Shown here: piece by piece, positions 44,998 to 55,400 of the stretch
Numbering within the stretch: the stretch's first letter is position 1
Layout of the letters: every line of letters starts with the position of its first letter
Assembly (NCBI GenBank): GCA_963971575.1
Contig: OZ020618.1
Span: 3,598,501-3,662,500, forward strand
DNA length: 64,000 nucleotides
Origin: Liopterus haemorrhoidalis
Taxonomy: Eukaryota > Arthropoda > Insecta > Coleoptera > Dytiscidae
Direction of reading: 5' to 3'
The notes under the pieces: model-generated
What the model was told of the DNA's origin: nothing
The model's database searches: none
The model's input: only the letters and a program-made list of their open reading frames with translations
Position numbers and translations under genes: made by a program

Positions 44998-45115
44998 AGC
45001 TAGGTTAATATTAGGATTTAATATTAAATAGAAACGTTAGCGAAGTTAAAATATTGTTTTAATTTTAATTTCTGACCAGTCCGAATCCCATTACTTCCTC
45101 ATCTTATTATATTTT

Positions 45116-45814
45116 ACGGACGTAACCATCTAATTCAAAAAATTAATTTACCTATACTAATTTAAACGTGACTAACATCATGAACATCGTCCATCCGTCC
45201 ATACTTGAAAATCCAGAAGGATAGGAAAACAGGAAAAGTTTTATATAACAGTAATAGAAGAGACTATGAGTTAAATTTTGACAAATTACCTTATAAATTT
45301 ACGTTATATAAAAAATAACAATATTCAAAAACATTTAAGAATGATTCGCAAATAAATCATTGCATCAATAGACAGACAGTCACACTACCCCCCTGACAAC
45401 CTTTCTTTCATCCTTATTACGTATCCTTATTCCTCATAGTTTTAACTTTGAAAAATAAACTATGTTCCGCTACTGCTAGTAAACGCTTAGGTAAAACAAG
45501 TACATCTTTTCTATTTGCAGTCTACATCTATCTTCATTACTTCTTTTACTTTCTAAAAACATGTTTCTACTTAGAATTTCTTGTGTAACATAGTTACATT
45601 CTACCTAATACTTCTTCTGGTGCTAAAAATTACCTCTAAAAATATACATTTAAAACTTAAGTTAAATATTTCTTAAACGTTTGTAAATCATCTTTAACAT
45701 CTTGTTCTTATTTATATACAAAGAGAATTTGAAATAAAAGTCAATAAAAATTAATGCCAGAAACAGATTTAAAAATTGCTCTGCAAATATTTAATAATCT
45801 TTTGATCTTTTCAG
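45116..45814. other. Spacer or intron upstream of the exon candidate
   Basis: AT-rich, with no frame or repeat ends recognised. It would be intron if 45815-45893 is a true exon. Confidence 0.35.
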
Positions 45815-45893
45815 ATGTTAATATGGTAGCTGAACCAAAACCACATCAAACCGGACGAAAGAGGCAGAATGTTGCGAAAACTGGAAATGATTG
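45815..45893 (+). CDS. Candidate internal exon of a host gene (79 nt)
   Basis: TTTGATCTTTTCAG precedes and GTGAGT follows, a strong acceptor and donor pair. The segment is open in one frame: VNMVAEPKPHQTGRKRQNVA then KTGND, with two bases before the first and after the last full codon. Composition is less AT-rich than the flanks, and the peptide is basic and Pro/Gln/Lys-rich, like a disordered region or a nuclear signal (GRKRQ). An ATG at 45823 could alternatively be a start. The neighbouring exons are not in view. The gene is not identified. Confidence 0.4.
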
Positions 45894-46099
45894 GTGAGTT
45901 ATTAATATTTATTAAATCAAAAATATAGAAAAAATATTAAGAGTCAAAATGCTGTGGTGAAATAATAAAATAATTAACATATTGTGTACAATGTATATAT
46001 AATAGTTGTTTTTTTAGAAGGTACTTTAAAATTAAATAAAACATATAAAAAACATGGTAATGACCATAGTATTGCCTTTAATGGAAAGATAATTTTATG
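45894..46099. other. AT-rich spacer
   Basis: Follows the donor site of the exon candidate. Nothing else was seen. Confidence 0.3.
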
Positions 46100-46810
46100 C
46101 CATTAGTGTTTAAATATGTTCTCGGGCTGGCTCGAAAAAAAGGCAATCTGGAAGTCCACTTTTTGGAGCAGCTGGGGCCGTATATCGGCAATAACGTGGC
46201 GAATTTTGGCCTCCAAGTCGTCCATCGTCTCTGGTTTATCGGCGTAGATTAGCGACTTCACTTATCCTCACAGAAAATAATACAAAAGTGCTTGGTTAAA
46301 AACGCAGGATTTTGGAGGCCAATTCACAGGTCCATTACGTGAAATTATACGCTCATCGAATCCTTTAATAAATCGATTGAGGCGCACGCTGGGTGGAATG
46401 TTGTGCCATTTTGTTGAAACCACAATTCTTCCACATGCCATTCAATTGAGGAACAAAAAAGTTAGTAATCATGGCTCTATAGCGGTCTTCATTGACTGTA
46501 ACGTTCTGGTTGACATAATTTTTGAAGAAATTAGGACCAATGATTCCACCCATGAAGCACACCAAACAGTGACTTTTTGTTGATGTAACGGTGTATCAAT
46601 AATGGCTTGAGGATTTTCTTCACTCCAAATGCGACAATTTTGCTTGTAGTAGCAATTCAACCAAAAATGAACCTCATCTCTAAATAAAATTTTGTGGTGA
46701 AAATGAGAACAGCAATCTCATTTTCGGCCCATTCACCGAAATACGACACACACGATGGTGATACGGCTTCAACTCTTGCACGAGCTGGGTCTTGTAAGCT
46801 CGTAAACCAA
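46100..46810 (-). pseudogene. Decayed mariner/IS630-type transposase
   Basis: Minus pieces: EVHFWLNCYYKQNCRIWSEE (46675-46615), then ENPQAIIDTPLHQQKVTVWC, GGIIGPNFFKNYVNQNVTVN and DRYRAMITNFFVPQLNGMW. These follow the centre of a Tc1/mariner-superfamily transposase group common in insects. The segment with the second catalytic Asp is deleted (NGMWKNCGFNKMAQHSTQR), and at least four stops occur. A helix-like remnant extends to about 46800. No terminal repeats were found. Confidence 0.7.
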
Positions 46811-46889
46811 GCTACAAAAATATATAATTGTTTATATGTCTTTATGACTTATTCGTTTGTATGCAATATTTTTGTTATAGAACCGGCCT

Positions 46890-47080
46890 TGATTTTCTAC
46901 TTAAGGCCTTTCTAGAAATCTTTGCAAAGAGCTTTCTAGAAAAACCTTCAGTAACTATAAAGTGTCAATCTCGTTTCATTAAGGGCCAATGCTGTCCAAA
47001 GCCGACCTTTCTCCTTAAGGCCTTTCAAGAAATCTTTCCAAAAAGTATTCAAGAAAGTTGCAAAAATCTGCTGCTATGAA
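46890..47080 (+). repeat. Two-copy ~115-bp tandem repeat
   Basis: CTTAAGGCCTTTCTAGAAATC at 46900 recurs as CTTAAGGCCTTTCAAGAAATC at 47014. GTCAATCTCGTTTC and GTCGATCTCGTTTC follow each. The second copy runs into the left flank of the MITE at 47163. Confidence 0.6.
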
Positions 47081-47162
47081 TTGTCGATCTCGTTTCGTAC
47101 ACAGCCATACTTTTGAGATTATGGATATATTTTTGAGATCTTCCCAGAGAGCAAGATATTCT

Positions 47163-47985
47163 CAATAGGGGATACGCATAAAATTTATATTTTCTTAAAA
47201 CTACATTTTTTTGATATGTTAATGTTAGTTGTGTCACCTAACAAAACAAAAATCACATTTTAATTAATATTTCAGCCAAATTTTTTAATTAAAATATTAT
47301 AAATTTGAAATAAGCCGACCACAGCGCGAAGGTTGCCGAGTAAATACGACTGAGCATGACGTCAAACCCTAGACGGCCCATACTACAACATAATCTTTAC
47401 GTGTGTATATTATATTGTTCGAGAGTTTTGTATTTTTTTTAAACAATTTTCACGCATTTATTATTAAAATGGCAGATAAAGATTTTGTTAGGGCTCAGAG
47501 TGACAATTTACCCAACATTGATTATTTACTTCCTTTTCTTTCGTTTTTCACCATTAGGTAATGAAATAAATTGTTTTTGTGGAGTTCTGAGCAAAGTATT
47601 TCTTCACAACTGAACAATATTTTCGATGTTTCGAAGTACTGGTCCCTAGATCTTCCATGTTTTATATATTTTTATATATAATTTAATTCGGTAAACATGT
47701 AGAATAACTTTAGTTTAATTAAAATTACTCTAACTTTACACAATCTATAAAAGTTATACAAGCAAATAATTTCACGACAAACTGTGTAGGTTGTACGCTG
47801 TAGACTGGGTAGGCTGTACGCAGTACACTAGGTAGGTTCTGACGTCACACGTTTTCGCGCCCCACATACATTTATGATTTTTTTAAGCCTTAAAATTAAA
47901 AAAATAATGCAAAACTGTGTCTTATGTTTTTATGCAACAAGAGGAATATAATAAAAATTAAAAAAATAATGCTAATCCCCTATTG
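47163..47985. mobile_element. MITE with ATAGGGGAT termini, copy 2
   Basis: CAATAGGGGATACGCATAAA on the left and GCTAATCCCCTATTG on the right. It aligns collinearly with 3123-3875 (AAGCCGACCACAGCGCGAAG and ACATACATTTATGATTTTTT are shared), with an extra internal stretch near 47400-47660. The better-preserved termini here support CAATAGGGGAT as the true end. Confidence 0.75.
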
Positions 47986-48879
47986 TGCTTCCTAGATTCT
48001 TAGTATTTTTCTTATATACTCATGACGTTTTCTCTCTACTCTAAGGTCATTTTGATTATCTACTAGTATCTACTCAAATCTCCTTTCTAGTGTGATGGTT
48101 CAAATACAAATTTTCAAACAGATGAAATCCATTATCGATAATGTTGATCACTAATTCATGGGTAAAATGATTTACCAAGTTGAATGTTTTACCAACCTGT
48201 TTCATGATTCTATATTTAAACAAATGATCCAGAGTTTAGTCTGTGCTGAATGAACTCTTGTGTTTTGTTGTTGGCTTGAAATACGCTCTCTATCGTGTAA
48301 TCCCTCGGGAGAAGGAGCAAGGCAAATTATAGATTGCCGAAACGTATGGGCTCAGTATGCAATTACAACGTTAGGTCGATTTTAATTCCTTGGTCTCGTC
48401 TGTAATAATATCTGTAAGTCATCCTGTTACCCTTCACGTCTTATTCAAGACTGTATATTCCATATTCAGAACTTGTATATGTTCAGATGTTTGCTAACAG
48501 GACCGTAACAACCAATGTTCAACTAAATGTACAGGATAGAATCAGAAGGTTTATGTATTTTCAGAAAGCAATAAGAAGAACTGTATAGAGCGTTATACAA
48601 TATATTTTTGATCTCCAAAGTATTATTCGATTGTTATTCAAATCCTTGTGGATGTAAACTGGATGAAAAACTAACTATTTCAAATCTTTTATCCTTGTAA
48701 TATCATCTCTGAAACGTTTTATTTGATCTCGGATTCCTTATTGAGTTCTTGTATACAGGTGGGAATCAGCTTCCTCAAAGGTAAATTCTACATGTATTAA
48801 AATATCTTATTTCATATCAATTGATTTCACACGATTGCTTGGAGGGTTTCCAAACAATATTGAACTTCTTTTTAGTTTA
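47986..48879. other. Spacer with a possible Penelope remnant
   Basis: 48310-48350 has GGCAAATTATAGATTGCC directly before GAAACGTATGG, which looks like stem II plus GAAA of a hammerhead-type motif, but CUGANGA is lost. Nothing else was recognised. Confidence 0.35.
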
Positions 48880-48924
48880 TTAAAGAAGAGATAAAGGATT
48901 TTTCAAATCTGAAAGAATTATAGG

Positions 48925-49237
48925 TAGGGTGACCAGATTTCAGTGAAGGGAAACCGGGACACAGGAAAAAACAAAGAAGGTCTTTGTTTCCTCCCAAATC
49001 CAAGTGAAGAGCAAAAAAAAAGGCCTCACCTCTCCAAATTCAAAGTGAAGAGCAAAAAAAAAAATAAGGTCCTCACCTCCCCAAATTCAAAGTAAAGAGA
49101 AAAAAAAAAGGTCCTCACCTCCCAAAATTCAACGTGAAGAGCAAAAAGATTCAAAAACCGGGACAATCGGGCGTCCCGAGGACAGTCTTCGGGACACCGG
49201 GACAATTGACCGAAAACCGGGACGGATGGTCACCCTA
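48925..49237. mobile_element. hAT-type MITE with internal tandem repeats
   Basis: The termini TAGGGTGACCAGATTTC and ATGGTCACCCTA are flanked by attatagg on both sides (48917-48924, 49238-49245), a perfect 8-bp duplication. Inside, a unit of about 55 bp (CTCACCTCCCCAAATTCAA, GTGAAGAGCAAAAAA) is repeated about four times. CCGGGACA motifs cluster at both ends. 313 bp, non-coding. Confidence 0.92.
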
Positions 49238-49556
49238 ATTATAGGTAATGTATATTGATCTGAGCTGGAAACGTACGAAAGGAATTTTTGATCAGATTGT
49301 GTTTTTGACAAATATGGCAGTTTTTGTGGTTTTGAAAAAATAATAATTTTTTTAATTCCTGTTTGAATTAAGGCTAATAATGTTATGGATTTTTGTATTT
49401 ATAGCTAAGATAGTGCGTGTATATTTTTGGAATTAAAAATATTATTTTTTTATTAATAGTTGGGAAATGAGTTACTCGCACTATACCACACGACACTCTA
49501 CACTGTAAAATATATTAGTTATTAATCTAATGTAGACTTGAATACGAAGCAAATAC

Positions 49557-50207
49557 AAGGAAAAGATCAGCTGTGGCCACCACAGGACCGACCTCCATAA
49601 CAAAATACTTCTATAAAATACATTCTAGCAGCAGAGTAGAAATAACTTGGCCCAATATTTTTTAACAGAGATATTATTTATCATGAACATGGAAACGTTA
49701 CATATAAGTATGAAAAAATAGATACTTAGAAAATATTTCGAAAAATATTTCAAGAAATTTTCGTTTTATCAAAAAATGTCTCAAATAAAAGTTATTAGTA
49801 ATTGCATTTATAGCAACTTCTGTGAAATAAATTTTTTCGAAATATTTTTCTGTTGCTAAATATTCGCAAAAATCTTAAAATCTACACGAGTAAACTCCCA
49901 TTTCTAGTCAACCGACTTTTACCAAAAGTTGATCAACTTGTGCCATTGATATCAAAAGCTTAAATATGCAGTTTCATAAAAATCCTTTTAGCCGAATTTT
50001 CGCACGTGTATACAGACGGACAGACAGATGGACAGACGAACAGACAGATCGACAGACCGACAGACATGCTAAAAATAGTCAAAACGTTATGTAGGGACCT
50101 CAATTCGTGGAGATCCATCAAAATCTCGAAATGTCAAAATTGGTATGATCACAATACCTCCCTTATATTGTAACATTTAAATGTTACAATTAACATATGT
50201 TGGCGGT
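49557..50207. mobile_element. 650-bp insertion with CAGAC repeats and a perfect palindrome
   Basis: Its limits come from comparison of repeat F with repeat A: the uninterrupted sequence runs GCAAATGCAGAAAAAAACGC. It contains degenerate (CAGAC)n at 50012-50068 and the palindrome TTGTAACATTTAAATGTTAC at 50168-50189. No coding frame. Its class is not known; microsatellite-bearing non-autonomous elements of several kinds look like this. Confidence 0.55.
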
Positions 50208-50477
50208 CGGTAAAAACGATGGGATATTTAGCAAATTATTTAAATTTTGTTTAAAAAAATTAAATGGAAGCTCTAAGTTCTCAAAAAACGAATAAAAGTG
50301 ATTATCAAAATAGCTCTTGATTTTGATGTATTAAATATATTTAGAAATCCAATATTATGTTGGCTTCTTACACCTATTAAATACCTGCAAAACCCCGAAA
50401 TGTGTGAAAATTCACACTTCACTTCAATTTTTATTTTAATAGAATAGACAGGTGAAAATACAAGTGATGAAAAAAAT

Positions 50478-51428
50478 AAAATTGATGTGAAGTGTGAATA
50501 TTCACACATTTCAGGGTTTCGCAGGTATATAATAAGTGAAGGTGTTATGCTGAGTGTGTAGGACAAATTTTACTTTGTAGTAATCACGGCAAAATGAACG
50601 ATATTTTTAAAATAATTTATCGTCTGTTAATCATATAATAAGACTGGTTATTAAATTTACGCTCTTAAAAATTAAATACAACATTTGTCAAAATACAACT
50701 AGAATTTTGACAAAATAATTTCAACATAATAAAATAGCAAAAAAAAAACAGAAAAAATAAAATTCACTCCATACTCGAACTCGAAACCTTTCGTTTTCCA
50801 GCTCATTTTAGCTTACGACACCAGTGCTCTAACCCATTACGCTATTGCACGCCTTGCATGTGAGTGTCTTACATTGGTATAACTTTTGTACTTTGTGAAC
50901 CAAAAACCACAAAAAATGCGTTATTTTCCGAAAACATAATCTGATTAAAAATTTCTTTTGTACTATTTCGGTTCACACCAATATACATTACTTAGATTTT
51001 TTTTAGATTTTTAGTTTAAACCATCTGGGCTACAGGGTGTGGGACAAAAATTTTTTTGCACAATTTTGGTAAAAATCGCATCAAAATAATTTATTTTGGC
51101 CAAATAAAAATTTGATCGTTAATCCACGTACTAAGGGATTTCATTTGATACCCTACTCAGAATTTAAAAAAAATATTTTTGTTTTCGATGAGCACATATT
51201 TGTTTATATTTTTAGGGGGGTATGTTTTTTAGATGTTTTAGTATTTTTCCTATGTGCGAGTCAAAGAGTTGTATAAGCATGCCAAATTTCAACTCTCTAG
51301 GTTTAGCCATTTGGCTACAATTTTTACCGAACAGACAGACAGACAAACAGACAGAGAGACAGACAGACAGACGACAAAATGACGGTATAAGGGTTTTTTG
51401 GTCATACCTACAAAACCCTAAAAACAAA
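50478..51428 (-). mobile_element. Helentron-like (HINE) repeat G, full length
   Basis: The 3' hairpin end at 50480-50525 (GAAGTGTGAATATTCACAC, TTTCAGGGTTTCGCAGG), the tRNA-like segment at 50766-50860, the central block, a mixed (CAGA)n run at 51331-51372 and the 5' end CATACCTACAAAACCCTAAA. About 950 bp. Very close to E and J across its length. Confidence 0.87.
50766..50860 (-). ncRNA. tRNA-like segment (type 3) inside HINE G
   Basis: The minus strand has AATAGCGTAATGGGTTAGAG, GCACTGGTGTCGTAAGC and TTTCGAGTTCGAGTAT. Same type as in E and J. Confidence 0.5.
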
Positions 51429-51429
51429 G

Positions 51430-52115
51430 GAAAATCCGCACGATGGCGCCCCTCAGACCTCTCGCGGCCCTGGCAATTGCCCCGATGCCAGGCCGTTTGG
51501 TGACGTTATCTCGTTATCTACGTGGTTTTCCATTGTCAGAGATCTAGACTTAACTTGAAACATAACCACAACTTTTCAATAAACCTACTCCTTGAGTGTA
51601 GTTGATTGCTGACTTTGAAGTTGGCATTTGAGATACCTGAGTATTGTCATTGGACCCTTAATTGAATAATTGGTGTTTAACCAAACGTGCGTTTCTACAA
51701 TCTATAATTTTCCGGTTGGTCTGTGCTTTAGAGGTCTGAGTAACAAAGCATTAACTCTACCAAATATGCTACCTATGTTTATGGGGAAATGCATTGAATA
51801 AATACCATTTAAACAAAGTTCGGAAATTCTCCGTTAACTTATCGAGAACATATTCAGTGCGTAATTGAATACCGCTTCTTAATTAAAGTGTATTTATACT
51901 AAATAGTTCCTTTGTGCTTAATACAAGGGCTGAAGACTTGGTAACAACTTAGACAGAGTATGGAGGATCGTTCAAAGGGCCACCGTTCCTGTATGCATAC
52001 TTAATCCTACAGTTTTTGTTTATTTTATCAAGTTGGTTGTGTTACTGGGTCTCTCATTACAACTTACACTCGCTTTTAAACAATCCATGTTTAATCACAA
52101 AGATATTTTTCCACA
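51430..52115. other. Spacer, nothing recognised
   Basis: A short GC-richer stretch (51435-51500) directly follows repeat G. The remainder is unremarkable. Confidence 0.35.
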
Positions 52116-52117
52116 AT

Positions 52118-53290
52118 ACCGAGTCTATTCTCTAAGCATGATGTTAAAATCTTAGCGTCAGAAACTAACGTTAATTTTTTAACACCATTTTTAACCTAAA
52201 TGCTATTCGGTAAACATATGTGTTAAAATTAAAGCGAGGCGGCGTTAAAATAGCCAGTTAACGTTCTACAATAAGCGCCTACCGAAACGGTGGGTTTAAA
52301 AGTTAACGCTAGTGTTTAGTTTGCAAAAATGGCTGATCCAATTTAAGTAAATGTCATGTTATTTAAAAAAAAATCAATAAAATACAAGACGATTCCTACC
52401 GTCTTGTGTTAATCAACTAATCAACTAAATCTATCAACCAAATTAATCAACTCTCTATTACTTTTTAAAGTGAATTCTTTACAGTAGAGATAAGAATGAC
52501 GCTTCATAATTTTTGTTATACAAGTAACCCAGACACAAGTTCAAGTAATTGTATAGAAAGGAAGTAAATGGAGTATTGGAGAGCAGTTTTGGTTTTTGTT
52601 GAGACACAGAACTTAAAATTATAATCATCTGAAAGCTACAAAACTTCACATATGCCTCCGCCGTGTTTAAAAATATCGCAGTACATTTTAATGGTGTATT
52701 ATTTGAAGAAACAGTTGGTGAGATTGATAATGACGATCACAACAGTGTTATTCCAGGGTAGAAATAGCGTAATAAATCAAATTTAATAATTAATATCACC
52801 GAACACCTTTTTAAAAATAGAATGAACATATAATTTACATATTATTAAAAAAATAGATAAACTGTTATAATACAATGTAGTATATAAATTGACTAAACAA
52901 AAGTTGAATATTTTTTTTTTTTAATACACTGTGGAAACCAGTTATAATGAGTATCACAGGACCAAACATTTCTGTTCCATTTTTAAAATAAATTTCGCCA
53001 CTGAATATTTAATTCAACACCGAAATATTAGGTTAAGATTCTCTAGGCATTTGACTAAATAAATACTCCTGTTAAAATTCAACGTAACAGCGCATGCGCG
53101 TGCTCTTAATATTAGCCTCTCTACAGGGTGAGTTAGCGCCTCGCGTTAACAAATATTGTATTAACGCTTACCTTAACAAATGCTCTTACAGAATAGCATT
53201 TGTGGATAATGACATTAGACATGGAGTTAAAATAAAAATACTAACCTGACGCTAATTTTAACGCATTTATTACAGAATACAGCCGTATAA
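52118..53290. mobile_element. TIR element with TTAACG/GTTAAAA motif clusters
   Basis: The left end GTCTATTCTCTAAGC and the right end CATTTATTACAGAATACAGC (complement GCTGTATTCTGTAATAAATG) are imperfect inverted ends. Both subterminal regions are packed with GTTAAAA, TTAACG and GCGTTAA in inverted orientation (52150-52320; 53030-53275). No transposase frame was seen. The superfamily is unassigned. Confidence 0.45.
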
Positions 53291-54124
53291 CTGGTTAAAA
53301 ATTAACAACTTACTCACTATCGAGTCTATTCTGTATATTTTGTGGTTAAAAAGATTAGGTTAAAAATGATGGTTAAAAAGTAACATTTTAACCAGGAGTT
53401 AAAATTTTAACTTTGCTTCTTATTCTGTATCTCAGGTTATAACCCAAGCGTTAAATTTTAACTTTTTAACCTTATGGTTAAAATTGTGTTGTGAAATTAT
53501 CTACAAGGGAAGGTATTTGGCTTGTGTAAGTGTGGATTTAATGTAAACATGTGTTATGGTTGAATCCTGAATCAACAACGATCAAATATAATAAATCTAT
53601 ATTGCGCAAATGTACAATATTTGCGCGTACTTATTTTTTTAAACATAATTATGGGTGCAGAAAGTATATAATATAATATTACCATAACATGCAAATGTAT
53701 CAATATTTTTTCTTTTCTTTCTTCTGTATTAAGATACTTTTATTTTCAGGTAATGTTTACCTTATTTTTATTTTTAAACAATCAGAGAAATCAAAATTTA
53801 TAAGTGTATCACAATTTTAAAGTTTTAAATATTTACTTGCAATATATTGGGAAATATTTTGGTTCTTCTCGGATTGTCAAACAACATTTGTAAAACGAGA
53901 TATTCCGTAGTTTTAGACAAATGAAAATATTTTAAAATGTTTCTTCAAGTAAATTAAAAGGGTCACTCAAATCACGCAGTTGCCTTTGTTCAATTCGAAC
54001 TGATCTCCTAAAAAGCATTTTTATATTTTTTTTATTCACCTATATTTTTTACTTATTAACCTCTTGATGTTCAATTTGTTCTAGTAATAATTGGTTTAAA
54101 ATAAACAATCTTGCCGTGATTAAT

Positions 54125-55102
54125 TATAAAAAATTGATGTGAAGTGTGAATTTTCACACATTTCAGGGTTTCGCAGGTATTTATTAACTGTGTGATGATT
54201 ATTTGGGATGCCAAAACAAATTTTATGTCAAAATATTTTTTTATGAATTTTAATTCGAATGCCTAATACCATTATTTAAGTTTCTAAATATGTGCAGTAT
54301 TTTTTTTTATATAGAAAGGTTCATTAAGATTTTGAAAATTGCGCCTATGGCTTCCATTGGTTGCTTAAATCATAAGCCTCGCCCTCTGATACCTTCAAAT
54401 ATAGAATTAAATTATAATTTCAACACTGGTTATTAAATTTACGCTTTTAAAAATTAAATGCAACATTTACCAAAATATAACTAGAATTTTGAGAAAATAA
54501 TTTAACAAAATAAAAATGCAAAAAAAAAACTGAAAAAATAAAAATTGACGGGATTCGAACACAGTTTCTTACAGTAGTTTCAACTCACTAAGCGAGAACG
54601 TTACCACTGTGCTATACAGGATCACTCGTTTACTATGATAAATAGCGGATTAAATATATTACATATTTTACTTAAAAACACAAAAAATGCGTTATTTTCC
54701 GAAAACATAACCTGATCAAAAATTCCTGTTGTACTATTCCGGTTCACACCAATATACATTACTGAGAATTTTTTCAGATTTTCAGTTTAAACCATCTGGG
54801 CTACAGGGTGTGGGACAAAATTTTTTTTGCACAATTTTGGCAAAAATCGCCTCAAAATAATTTATTTTGCAAAAATAAAATATTGATCGTTAATCCTCGT
54901 ACCAAGGGCTTTCAGTTGATACCCTACACAGAATTGTAAAAAAATATATTTTTTTTTCGATGAGCATATATTTGTTTATATTTTTAGGGGGATATGTTTT
55001 TTAGATGTTTTAGTATTTTTCCTATGTGCGGGTCAAAGAGTTGTATAAGCATGCCAAATTTCAACTCTCTAGGTTTAGCCGTTTGGCTACAATTTTTACC
55101 GA

Positions 55103-55156
<54 letters not shown>

Positions 55157-55208
55157 GACAAAATGACGGTATAAGGGTTTTTTGGTCTACCTACAAAACC
55201 CTAAAAAT
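54125..55208 (-). mobile_element. Helentron-like (HINE) repeat H, full length
   Basis: The 3' hairpin end at 54130-54180 (GTGTGAATTTTCACAC, TTTCAGGGTTTCGCAGG), CAAAATATAACTAGAATTTT, the tRNA-like segment, the central block, a pure (CAGA)n run at 55104-55156 and the 5' end CTACCTACAAAACCCTAAAA. About 1.08 kb. The microsatellite is among the longest of the family here. Confidence 0.87.
54548..54628 (-). ncRNA. tRNA-like segment (type 4) inside HINE H
   Basis: The minus strand has TATAGCACAGTGGTAACG (A-box-like), CTCGCTTAGTGAG at the anticodon-arm position and GTGTTCGAATCCCG (near-consensus B-box). This B-box is the best among the HINE copies. Confidence 0.5.
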
Positions 55209-55400
55209 GCATTTTTTCTGGCTATTTGACATTTAGAGGTTAAAATTACAGCTGGTTAAAAGTTAAATAACGAGTTAAAATTCCGATTATAACCTACTGA
55301 ATTAACCACATCGAGGTTAAAATTTAAACGTCATAGAGTTAAAGAATAAAAAAATATTGCAAAGCGTGGTTAAATTTTTTTAACTTCTTATTTAAAATAT

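Larger units (their letters stand above)
44761..45115. mobile_element. Penelope-type pseudo-LTR pieces, including a ~210-bp palindrome
   Basis: 44785-44850 carries CGTTTCGCCAACTATTTGTTGGCTTCCTCAG-type sequence, a hammerhead-like core on the minus strand. 44896-44998 (AAGATGAGGAAGTAATGGG, ATTCGGACTGGTCAG) is mirrored at 45007-45109 almost base for base. The junction lies at about 45003 in the middle of the ribozyme region. Head-to-head pseudo-LTR joins are a known product of Penelope integration. No RT or endonuclease is attached. Confidence 0.7.
48880..50436 (+). mobile_element. Helentron-like (HINE) repeat F, subfamily B, with two nested insertions
   Basis: Fragments 48880-48924, 49246-49556 and 50208-50436 match, in order, repeat A read in reverse. 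The 3' end at 50385-50436 has TACCTGCAAAACCCCG and GTGTGAAAATTCACAC. A hAT MITE (48925-49237) and an unrelated 650-bp insert (49557-50207) split it. The 3' end faces that of repeat G with about 40 bp between. Confidence 0.75.
53325..55400. mobile_element. Second GTTAAAA-rich element, split by HINE H
   Basis: GAGTCTATTCTGTATATTTT at 53328 repeats the left-end motif of 52118. GTTAAAA/TTTTAAC clusters lie at 53345-53490 and again at 55235-55400, on either side of the Helentron-like copy. The right end is not defined. No coding capacity was seen. Confidence 0.4.

Noticed and set aside
54548..54628. A functional tRNA gene
   Set aside because: The A-box and B-box are present, but the acceptor and T stems do not pair well and the segment is embedded in a repeat; kept only as tRNA-like.
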